From Desulfuromusa sp. (GTDB taxonomy: Bacteria > Desulfobacterota > Desulfuromonadia > Desulfuromonadales > Geopsychrobacteraceae): DNA of 6,292 bases. Shown piece by piece: positions 1 to 5,374 of this stretch (positions are counted from its first letter, which is position 1; each line of letters opens with the position of its first letter). Location: NCBI GenBank assembly GCA_030590745.1, contig JAUVCS010000055.1:1-6292 (forward strand), read 5' to 3'. Both the position numbers and the translations under genes were made by a program. A model generated the notes under the pieces. That model was not told where the DNA came from. It searched no databases and saw only the letters and a program-made list of their open reading frames with translations.

Positions 1-1
1 C

Positions 2-112
2 ACTGCGCTCCAGGCGCACGCTGGTGGATTTATTACTAACGATAATGATTTGAAAAAAGTAGAGAACGCTGTTTTTAAAGTGCATCTTTTTACAGATGAG
101 ACAACAGATTGA
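2..112 (+). CDS. C-terminal end of a PIN-domain protein (VapC-like), cut by window edge
   Basis: An open frame enters from the left edge and ends at a TGA at 110-112, leaving 36 codons. The peptide begins TALQAHAGGFITNDNDLKKV and ends VHLFTDETTD. This matches the last part of PIN domains: a helix of the 'ATAL' type, a hydrophobic strand, the 'TND.DL..V' segment carrying the late acidic residues of the metal site, and a final strand. In this family the domain is a Mg/Mn-dependent ribonuclease, most often the VapC toxin of a toxin-antitoxin pair. The catalytic N-terminal Asp and any antitoxin gene lie outside the window, so activity and toxin status cannot be judged. It is convergent with the response regulator gene, 19 bp apart. 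The domain call is fairly safe; the toxin role is inference. Confidence 0.68.
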   Translation, partial: TALQAHAGGFITNDNDLKKVENAVFKVHLFTDETTD

Positions 113-131
113 AGTTCGACAGTCCCCTTAA

Positions 132-1490
132 TTAAATCCCGTAATCTTTAATTTTATACATCAACGACCGTAAACTGACTTCCAACAACTCGGCAGCCTG
201 GGTGCGATTTCCGGCTGTTTTGACCAGAGCTTTACGGATATATTCTTCTTCCAGTCGCCGCCCGGCAATTTTCAGCGAATACTCATCGGGATTAAATTCT
301 CCCGGAGCAGCTTGGCGAACCCGCAGTGGTGGCAGTTCCAGCGTCTCTCCAGAGCTGAAAATCAATGCTTTTTCCAGATAATTTTCCAGTTCCCGAACAT
401 TGCCCGGCCAGAGGTAGGCGGTCAAATTTTTCTTTGCCCCCTCACCCAGTTGCAGGAGAGATCGTCCCGCTCGGGTGCAGAGCTGTTGTAAAAAATATTC
501 CGCGAGAATCACAATATCTTCGGGTCGCTCCCGCAGTGGCGGCAAATTGATATCAACAACGGCAAGGCGATAGTAGAGGTCACGACGAAACTGGCCATTT
601 TGAACCGCATCCTGTAAATTGGTTCCGGCGGCGGCAACCACCCGGGTATTGATTTTTTCTGAACGGGTTGCTCCAACCTTGCGAATTTCCCCTTCCTGTA
701 AAACCCGTAATAGCTTCGGCTGTAGTTCCAATGGCAAATCAGAAATTTCATCAAGAAATAGGGTGCCACCATCAGCAATGGAGAAAAGTCCCTGCTTTTC
801 CCGGTCAGCGCCGGTAAAAGCCCCTTTTTTATGACCAAATAGTTCGCTTTCTAACAGACCGGAAGTGATGGCACTGCAATTGATGGCCAAGAACTGTCCG
901 GTACGACCACTTTCACTGTGGAGAGCCTTGGCGATCAGTTCTTTTCCTGTTCCGGTTTCTCCGCTGATCAGTATGGAAGATTCTGATTTGGCGGCAGTTT
1001 TAACCAGATTTATAATGCGAGCCATTTTTGGGCTGGAATGGATAATATCAGTGATAGAAAAATTCTTGATCTGCTGGGACAGTGCTTTTTTCAGATTCTG
1101 GTTTTCCTGCCGCAGTTTCTGCCGTTCTTCTGCCTTATGTAATGTCAGGACAACCTCATCGGGTTTGAAGGGTTTCGAGATATAGTCGTAAGCCCCACGC
1201 TTCATACATTCCAGCGCCGTCTCAATACTACCGTAGGCGCTCATCATAATAATGGTACTGTCAAGGGAACGAATTTCCGGTTGGTCAAGAAAGGTCAAAC
1301 CATCCATATCGGGCATGCGAATGTCTGAAAGGATAACATCAAATTTTTCTTTATAGATCAGGTTGATCGCTTCCGCCCCGTTCTGCGCTTCACTGACCCG
1401 GTAGTTATGTTGTTCCAGAACCAATCGCAGCATATGACGCATTGAAGCTTCATCATCAATGACCAGAAGATTTCGGAACTGTTCAGTCAT
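132..1490 (-). CDS. Sigma-54-dependent response regulator, NtrC family (receiver, AAA+, Fis-type HTH)
   Basis: This 452-residue cytoplasmic protein has the full NtrC layout. The receiver domain covers about residues 7-120, with acidic pocket D12/D13, phospho-acceptor D56 (LSDIRMPDMDG), S84 and K106. A coiled linker covers about 120-145. The AAA+ domain covers about 150-380: Walker A GETGTGKE 177-184, the sigma-54-contacting loop GAFTGA 223-228, Walker B GGTLFLDE 241-248, arginine-finger region FRRDLYYRL 301-309 and WPGNVREL 361-368. A Fis-type DNA-binding helix-turn-helix lies at about 412-452. It should open sigma-54 promoters by ATP hydrolysis after phosphorylation. The sensor I segment reads AAAGTN rather than the common AATNRD. 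The ATG at 1488-1490 follows AAGGGG at 4 nt. No histidine kinase is visible; the upstream gene is DUF3783-like, 60 bp away. Its target genes are unknown, and I saw no clear -24/-12 promoter in the intergenic gaps I scanned. Confidence 0.95.
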   Translation of the reverse strand: MTEQFRNLLVIDDEASMRHMLRLVLEQHNYRVSEAQNGAEAINLIYKEKFDVILSDIRMPDMDGLTFLDQPEIRSLDSTIIMMSAYGSIETALECMKRGAYDYISKPFKPDEVVLTLHKAEERQKLRQENQNLKKALSQQIKNFSITDIIHSSPKMARIINLVKTAAKSESSILISGETGTGKELIAKALHSESGRTGQFLAINCSAITSGLLESELFGHKKGAFTGADREKQGLFSIADGGTLFLDEISDLPLELQPKLLRVLQEGEIRKVGATRSEKINTRVVAAAGTNLQDAVQNGQFRRDLYYRLAVVDINLPPLRERPEDIVILAEYFLQQLCTRAGRSLLQLGEGAKKNLTAYLWPGNVRELENYLEKALIFSSGETLELPPLRVRQAAPGEFNPDEYSLKIAGRRLEEEYIRKALVKTAGNRTQAAELLEVSLRSLMYKIKDYGI

Positions 1491-1491
1491 G

Positions 1492-1509
1492 TAACCCCTT
1501 CAGTGGTTA
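1492..1509. promoter_or_regulatory. 18-bp imperfect palindrome over the response regulator's ribosome binding site
   Basis: The + strand reads TAACCCCTTCAGTGGTTA. The two 9-base arms match at 7 of 9 positions (TAACCNCTN/NAGNGGTTA). It lies between the DUF3783-like gene and the regulator and ends 1 base before the regulator's start codon, so it contains the AAGGGG ribosome binding site. It could be a protein-binding operator or form a weak hairpin in the mRNA that hides the ribosome binding site. Function is inferred from symmetry and position only; a chance match is possible. Confidence 0.35.
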
Positions 1510-1550
1510 GAGCAGTGATTTTGTCAGAATACCCAATTTAAACTTGGTCC

Positions 1551-1982
1551 CTATTTTTTTCTTTGCCTTTTGATTGCCTCGGCCTCAGCCGCGAGTTCCT
1601 CCAGCAAATCGGCGACCGACCAGTTCTCGGAGACCGGCGTAAGGGTGGCCCAATGTTGAGGCGGAAGCTTGGCACGCCGATAGGCTTCCATGAGAATATG
1701 GAGTTGCTTCTGCGTGAATCCAGACATGATGATGGCTCTTTCCATAGCATCGATTTCGCCCTGGCCATGCTCATTGTCTGATTCCAAAATTTCCTTAAGG
1801 GTCTTTTGCAGGTCATCATTTGTGGCAAAAATGACCGGAAAAGTGCTTAAGCCGTTATTCTTTAAGAGTGAAAGTAATGCCTGCTGTTCTGGATCTGGAT
1901 AGCCGCAAACCAAGAGCTTTCGGGGTCCATACATTTTTTTTGATGATTTTCCTACTCTTTTCATCTTCCCATTATGGCTCAT
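1551..1982 (-). CDS. DUF3783-like protein of unknown function
   Basis: This predicted soluble protein has 143 residues and no signal peptide or membrane segment. It starts with a basic, probably unstructured tail (residues 1-21). A hydrophobic strand follows (KLLVCGY 22-28), then helices around PEQQALLSLLKNNG. The DUF3783-like core runs from about residue 78 to 135: an AMERAIIMSGFTQKQ segment, a helix LHILMEAYRRAKLP, a strand ATLTPVSENW and a helix VADLLEELAAEAEA. It ends in a charged KRQRKK tail. I recognise this as the DUF3783 pattern known from anaerobes; no biochemical role is established that I know of. The ATG at 1982 is preceded by AGAAGG 8 nt upstream, better than the internal Mets at 7 or 17. 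It lies 60 bp upstream of the response regulator in the same direction and may be co-transcribed with it. The assignment rests on remembered pattern, so it is moderate. Confidence 0.8.
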   Translation of the reverse strand: MSHNGKMKRVGKSSKKMYGPRKLLVCGYPDPEQQALLSLLKNNGLSTFPVIFATNDDLQKTLKEILESDNEHGQGEIDAMERAIIMSGFTQKQLHILMEAYRRAKLPPQHWATLTPVSENWSVADLLEELAAEAEAIKRQRKK

Positions 1983-2066
1983 AGCAGTATCCTTCTATTT
2001 GTTCTTCATAGATTTTGTCAGTTTTTCAGTTCTGGAGATACCACACCTATTCTGCTACCTCAAAGC

Positions 2067-2906
2067 TTAAGCATCATAGTTGATTGACAGCCCAACTCCA
2101 ACCTCTTTGAGAGGAACAACCCGGGACAAGGCAATCTTTGCTGGAAGATCGGTGCAGTGACAGGCATGGACTGCTGCTGGTTGCAGTGCCTCAAAATAAG
2201 AGAGGGTTCCCTGTAATTGCTGATCGGGAGGATTCAACAGGTGAAATCCGCCGATAATATCAACGACACGATGGTCATTACACACCTCCTTGGCATATTC
2301 AATAATATTGCAGATACCGGCATGAGAACAGCCAGTGATAATAATCAGTCCCTCACGAGAACGGTAAACAAGTGCCGAATCATCAATCACCAGATCATCT
2401 TTGTCTGCTCCCTCTTTCCGGCCAAAGGTGAGGTTTTTTTCAAAATTATTTCGGCGGGGAATCTCACCTAAGAAGGTCAATTTAGAGCTGAGAGCTTTTG
2501 GTTGTCTGCTCAACTGAATCGAAAAATGTTTTGCCAGCTTTTCTTCGGAAAGAAGGGAGCCCACTTCTCCCAAGCCTGCAGCAGTGACACTGACAAAAAT
2601 TTCAGGATGAGCGACCAGGGCAGGACGCTTAAAGGGGCGCTGTTCGATCTGTAACTCGGTGAAGTATCTGATCAGTGGATCAAGGCCCCAGGTGTGATCC
2701 AGGTGGTTGTGTGAAAGAACCAGATAGTCTAAATCGGTCAAATCTTTCCCCATTTTAAACCCATTTTTGAGGAAAATATCTGAATATCCAGTGTCAAACA
2801 AAACGGTCGTTTCGTCATCTTCGATGAGGAGCGAAAGTCCCGGTTCGGCAAGAAAATAACGATCAATCAGGGTATTATTATCGACCAGAACGGTAATTTT
2901 CATCAT
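2067..2906 (-). CDS. MBL-fold metallo-hydrolase, COG1237 type (7,8-dihydropterin-6-methyl-aminobenzene-phosphate synthase-like)
   Basis: This 279-residue protein has no signal peptide. It shows the metallo-beta-lactamase fold: strand plus FDTG (37-40), the dinuclear-metal motif SHNHLDH with H66, H68, D70 and H71, then TGCSHAG with H195, GGFHL with H222 and a late HCT motif at H250. The segment DDLVIDDSAL (170-179) and the GCSHAGICNIIEYA block are typical of the COG1237 branch. That branch is often named after the archaeal RFA-P synthase of methanopterin biosynthesis. The metal ligands appear intact, so it is probably an active hydrolase or transferase. In a bacterium without methanopterin genes in view, the archaeal name should not be taken as its reaction. 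Tandem ATGs stand at 2906 and 2903 after a weak GGA; either may be used. It lies between yfaZ-like (92 bp) and DUF3783-like (84 bp) genes on the same strand. Confidence 0.88.
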   Translation of the reverse strand: MMKITVLVDNNTLIDRYFLAEPGLSLLIEDDETTVLFDTGYSDIFLKNGFKMGKDLTDLDYLVLSHNHLDHTWGLDPLIRYFTELQIEQRPFKRPALVAHPEIFVSVTAAGLGEVGSLLSEEKLAKHFSIQLSRQPKALSSKLTFLGEIPRRNNFEKNLTFGRKEGADKDDLVIDDSALVYRSREGLIIITGCSHAGICNIIEYAKEVCNDHRVVDIIGGFHLLNPPDQQLQGTLSYFEALQPAAVHACHCTDLPAKIALSRVVPLKEVGVGLSINYDA

Positions 2907-2953
2907 TATTCTATCCAGATCTTGTCTTTTGTCCGGGCTGTTGTGTGTTGCCA

Positions 2954-2981
2954 GGATTGCTAACTTTGGTTACGGTAATCC
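2954..2981 (-). other. Imperfect stem-loop between the yfaZ-like and MBL genes
   Basis: GGATT pairs with AATCC and TAAC with GTTA around a TTTG loop, with an unpaired or poorly paired stretch between the two helices. No run of T follows on either strand, so it is not a good intrinsic terminator. It might act as an mRNA-processing or stability element between two genes of one transcript, or be chance. Confidence 0.25.
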
Positions 2982-2998
2982 GAAGCGACAGCAGCAAC

Positions 2999-3568
2999 TC
3001 AGAAAGAGCCAATAAAACCAATCCGGAAAGAATCATCGACGGTTCGACTACCACTCTGATCCTTCTTACCAAGATTAATATTCTGATAACCGACGAAGAG
3101 CGTAGCCTTGGGCAGTATCGCATAGGTTAGACGCACTCCACTCTCCAGCAGATGCTCGGAATCCTGAAATGAAAAAATTTCAGGGGCATAGTAGAGATGT
3201 CCGGAGACTCCAAGCCCCCGCAACTGTGGCAAAATATAACTGCTCCGCAGACCGACCGCCAGATTGGTGAAATCAGTACCGGAATTAGCGCTGCCAAGGT
3301 AAAATTTTGATCCAACCCCCAAGGTAAGTCCAGGCACATTTCCCGGGGAGCCAATAAAATCGAGACCTAAACTTCCAAGTGTGGCGTCCTTGTCATCATT
3401 GTGGAGAATGCGACCGTTAGCCATGACTGTGCCATAATCATCCTGGTTGATTGACTGCTCATAACCAAGCTGGAAACTCTTATTGCTAAGCCCGATATTT
3501 GCCGACCCCGCTGCAGCAATTGTTGCAAATAGGCTAAAGATTGTAACCAACAGTGCGTGTTTAAACAT
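2999..3568 (-). CDS. YfaZ-like outer-membrane protein
   Basis: The 189-residue precursor starts with a Sec signal peptide: K3, a hydrophobic core to about residue 17, and likely cleavage after AAA at 18-20 (or after GSA at 21-23). The mature part alternates polar and hydrophobic residues with many Gly, Tyr and Phe, as in a small beta-barrel. Typical blocks include NIGLSNKSFQLGYEQ, LGSLGLDFIG, the GLGVSGHLYYAPEIFSF stretch and a final strand ending in Phe (RIGFIGSF), the usual outer-membrane assembly signal. This matches the YfaZ family, whose role is poorly known. The ATG is preceded by GAGGAG with 7 nt spacing. It sits 115 bp downstream of the usp gene and 92 bp upstream of the MBL gene on the same strand. 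I found no convincing promoter in the 115-bp gap, so separate transcription remains open. The family call is good; function is unknown. Confidence 0.83.
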   Translation of the reverse strand: MFKHALLVTIFSLFATIAAAGSANIGLSNKSFQLGYEQSINQDDYGTVMANGRILHNDDKDATLGSLGLDFIGSPGNVPGLTLGVGSKFYLGSANSGTDFTNLAVGLRSSYILPQLRGLGVSGHLYYAPEIFSFQDSEHLLESGVRLTYAILPKATLFVGYQNINLGKKDQSGSRTVDDSFRIGFIGSF

Positions 3569-3683
3569 TAATTAACTCCTCAAAAGTGAAAGTTTACAGA
3601 TACAAAAGAATAGTTCAGGAAGCAATTCTATCCAGAGACAAGTGGAATAGCGAGTTCAATAAATAAACCTTTCCTCGGAGCTT

Positions 3684-4109
3684 TTAAAAAAGCAGCACTG
3701 GACATTTAACATTATGTAAAACATAATTTGCGACTGATCCAAACAAAACATCGCGGATTTCGCCACTCTTTACCTTTCGACCGATCACTAACAACTGAAA
3801 TTCTTCTTCATTGGCAATCTGCGGGATAACCCGGCGGGGGGCACCAAACTCAAGGCGTAACTCGATATTGAATCCTGCTTCTTGAAGTTTTTTCGCCAAT
3901 ACTTCCAGCCGCTTTTGCGCCGCCTTTTCAGCATTCTCCCGGACCATCTCAATCTGAAAATCGGGAATCATCCGGTAGGCCAGCTGGTCATTAATCACAT
4001 GTAGCAGAACCAACTGGGGTGGAAACTTTTCTTTATAAGTGATGATATCTTCAATAGTTTGTTGCGTGGTGGGGGAATCATTGACAGGAATCAGAATTTT
4101 CGTTTCCAT
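3684..4109 (-). CDS. Universal stress protein, UspA family
   Basis: This cytoplasmic single-domain protein of 141 residues has the usual length of the family. It opens with strand KILIPVNDS (residues 4-12; the Asp of 'VNDS' is where UspA proteins contact adenine). A helix QQTIEDIITYKEKF, a strand LVLLHVIND and a long basic/acidic helix at about 51-78 follow. It ends with LLVIG, the nucleotide loop and FGSVANYVLHNVKCPVLLF. The loop reads GRKVKSGEIRDVLFGS (110-125), so it does not fit the canonical G-2x-G-9x-G-S spacing. ATP binding is therefore uncertain. I start at ATG 4107-4109 because AGGAGG lies 5 nt upstream; a TTG one codon earlier would leave only 2 nt. It is coupled to the small gene upstream. 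UspA proteins are generally linked to stress or starvation survival; its specific role here is unknown. Confidence 0.93.
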   Translation of the reverse strand: METKILIPVNDSPTTQQTIEDIITYKEKFPPQLVLLHVINDQLAYRMIPDFQIEMVRENAEKAAQKRLEVLAKKLQEAGFNIELRLEFGAPRRVIPQIANEEEFQLLVIGRKVKSGEIRDVLFGSVANYVLHNVKCPVLLF

Positions 4110-4114
4110 CAAAA

Positions 4115-4120
4115 CCTCCT
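4115..4120 (-). promoter_or_regulatory. Ribosome binding site of the usp gene
   Basis: A perfect AGGAGG, followed by TTTTG and then ATG at 4107-4109. It decides the start in favour of ATG rather than the TTG at 4110-4112. It lies in the 14-bp gap after the upstream gene's stop codon, a layout typical of translational coupling. Confidence 0.85.
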
Positions 4121-4123
4121 TTT

Positions 4124-4393
4124 TCAGATTGATATCCGCATTTTTTTACAGTAACTCCGCAACACCATCAAAGCCTGATTCAATCGCGAGATCTGCATAT
4201 TCTTCTCTTTCAACATAAGAACCTCTTCCAACGGTACTTGAACCTGGCGAACTTCCCGCTGCACCTGGGTCAAATTTGCCATAATGATTTTCAAATCAGC
4301 AGGATTATATTTTTTCAGTCCTGGAGGGGATAAACTTTGAAAACCATTGGAGATATCTTGGGCCAGCTTTTTGGGATTTCCTGAAATTGCCAT
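4124..4393 (-). CDS. Small basic helical protein of unknown function, coupled to usp
   Basis: I do not recognise this 89-residue protein. It has no signal peptide or membrane segment. The first 30 residues (MAISGNPKKLAQDISNGF...) contain a PP and look loosely structured. Residues about 31-86 look mostly helical, in two stretches split by P54: ADLKIIMANLTQVQREVRQ and LEEVLMLKEKNMQISRLNQA onward. Leucines and other hydrophobics recur at 3-4 residue spacing, suggesting a coiled-coil or helical hairpin. It carries 14 Lys/Arg against 6 Asp/Glu and one Cys (82), so it is strongly basic. It is likely a real gene: GAAAGGAG stands 9 nt before the ATG, the stop is 14 bp from the usp start, and a promoter-like sequence lies just upstream. 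The pairing suggests a job with the UspA protein, perhaps binding it or nucleic acid; that is inference. Confidence 0.78.
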   Translation of the reverse strand: MAISGNPKKLAQDISNGFQSLSPPGLKKYNPADLKIIMANLTQVQREVRQVQVPLEEVLMLKEKNMQISRLNQALMVLRSYCKKMRISI

Positions 4394-4414
4394 AAATGGA
4401 TACTCCTTTCAGAC

Positions 4415-4444
4415 ATCATACCCTTGTTTTCCATCGGGAACCAA
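4415..4444 (-). promoter_or_regulatory. Putative sigma-70 promoter for the small gene-usp pair
   Basis: On the minus strand TTGGTT (4439-4444) and TATGAT (4415-4420, 5 of 6 to TATAAT) are separated by 18 bp. Transcription would start near 4408, immediately in front of or within the GAAAGGAG ribosome binding site, giving a very short leader. The -35 is weak (3 of 6), so this is a suggestion. Confidence 0.35.
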
Positions 4445-4450
4445 TGAAAA

Positions 4451-4457
4451 CCTCCTT
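4451..4457 (-). other. Orphan Shine-Dalgarno-like AAGGAGG
   Basis: A full-strength AAGGAGG followed by TTTTCATTGG, almost the same as the usp translation start (AGGAGGTTTTGATGG). At the expected distance there is ATT instead of ATG, and the frame from it stops after 9 codons. It lies in the divergent region between the small gene and the permease gene. It may be a relic of a lost gene start or chance. Confidence 0.35.
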
Positions 4458-4492
4458 GCATTTCTCCTTTCGCTGTGAGATCAATCGCCACC

Positions 4493-5371
4493 ATGACCCT
4501 TTCTGACCACCATAAAGGACTGCTGCTCACTTTTGTTGCCGTACTGATCCTCAGCCCCGACGCCTTGCTGGTGCGCCTGATCCATTGCGATATCTGGACG
4601 CTGCTGTTCTGGCGTTGTCTGCTGACCGCGATGGTGATGTCGCTGTTTCTGCTGATTCGCTACCGTAGTCGCTTTTTTCACAGCTTCTATGCAACAGGGC
4701 GGACCGGCCTCCTTTCCGCACTGACCATTACTGTTGGCTCACTGTTATTTATCAGTTCACTAAAACAGACAACCGCTGCAAATACCTTGATTATCCTTGC
4801 GGCAGCCCCCATCGTTAGCAGTCTGTTCAGCTGGTTGTTCTTACGGGAAACGGTTCCCCTCCGCACAAAGATAGCTATTTTCACCTGCTTTAGTGGAATT
4901 CTGCTGATATTTTCAGGCAGTCTGGAAAGTGGGCTGCTGCTCGGTGATCTGATGGCACTGGGAGCCACCATCATGTGGGGGAGTAATATTGTCATCATCC
5001 GCAGTGGCAAAGAAGTCAATATGATTCCGGCCAATGTTCTCGGCAATCTGTTTGTTGTTCTGGTGGTATTGCTGCTTGGAGCTCAGCCTCTGGCAGTCAC
5101 AACAGCAGAAGCAGGCCTGCTGCTGCTCCTCGGAGGGATCATTCTACCCATCTCCTTCGCCATGATTACCCTCAGTCCCCGGTACCTGCAAGCTCCGGAA
5201 GTGAGTCTGATTCTTCTCATAGAAACGGTTTTAGGGCCAATCTGGGTCTGGTTAGTGCTAAGTGAAGTACCCCATTTAAGAACTCTGGTCGCCGGATTTC
5301 TGATCCTCGGAACTTTATTGCTCCATACTCTGGTATCACTGCGTCTATCACAGATCAGGGCAAAAAGTTAA
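4493..5371 (+). CDS. DMT-superfamily permease with two EamA domains
   Basis: This 292-residue inner-membrane protein is made almost wholly of hydrophobic helices, consistent with the ten-helix drug/metabolite transporter fold. The two EamA halves (about residues 9-142 and 150-285) repeat each other. The end of each half has a matching piece: LFLRETVPLRTK (about 115-126) and LVLSEVPHLRTL (about 254-265). The second half opens with GDLMALGATIMWGSN (151-165). The family moves small organic molecules such as amino acids or metabolites across the inner membrane; the substrate cannot be read from sequence. The start is uncertain: ATG 4493 gives the usual N-terminus (MTLSDHHKGLL), while GTG 4475 would add 6 residues. 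Neither has a good ribosome binding site, and I saw no clear + strand promoter. It is divergent from the small gene and ends 3 bp from the convergent GlxA-type gene. Confidence 0.92.
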   Translation: MTLSDHHKGLLLTFVAVLILSPDALLVRLIHCDIWTLLFWRCLLTAMVMSLFLLIRYRSRFFHSFYATGRTGLLSALTITVGSLLFISSLKQTTAANTLIILAAAPIVSSLFSWLFLRETVPLRTKIAIFTCFSGILLIFSGSLESGLLLGDLMALGATIMWGSNIVIIRSGKEVNMIPANVLGNLFVVLVVLLLGAQPLAVTTAEAGLLLLLGGIILPISFAMITLSPRYLQAPEVSLILLIETVLGPIWVWLVLSEVPHLRTLVAGFLILGTLLLHTLVSLRLSQIRAKS

Positions 5372-5374
5372 ACA

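Noticed and set aside
1538..1828. A 96-codon minus-strand frame overlapping the DUF3783-like gene
   Set aside because: It lies in another frame of the DUF3783-like gene and has an unusual composition rich in Arg, Ser and Pro. The 143-codon frame has the ribosome binding site and the family pattern.
1983..2066. Possible promoter (TTGAGG, 17 bp, TATCTC) and GAGGTA/TATCTC stem before the DUF3783-like gene
   Set aside because: The -10 matches only 3 of 6 positions and the stem has a G-T pair with a 15-base loop; both are within chance expectation.
2908..3636. Identical 12-base string TCTGGATAGAAT (minus strand) upstream of both the MBL gene (2908-2919) and the yfaZ-like gene (3625-3636)
   Set aside because: About one identical 12-mer pair is expected by chance in 6.3 kb. 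Read as a -10 element, the first copy would start transcription at the start codon itself, and the second has no matching -35.
3569..3683. Sigma-54 or sigma-70 promoter before the yfaZ-like gene
   Set aside because: CTGGATAGAATTGCTTCC has GG and GC separated by 8 bases rather than the required 10, and the sigma-70 candidates match only 3 of 6 in each box or have a 23-bp spacer.
3680..3693. GCTTTTAAAAAAGC inverted repeat at the end of the usp gene
   Set aside because: The stem is almost all A/T, spans the stop codon and has no GC-rich helix, so it is not a credible terminator.
4315..4530. A 71-codon minus-strand frame across the small gene's start and the permease's start
   Set aside because: It overlaps the start of the better supported small gene in another frame and the permease's opening codons on the opposite strand. 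It has no family resemblance, although AAAGGAG precedes an internal ATG by 2 nt.
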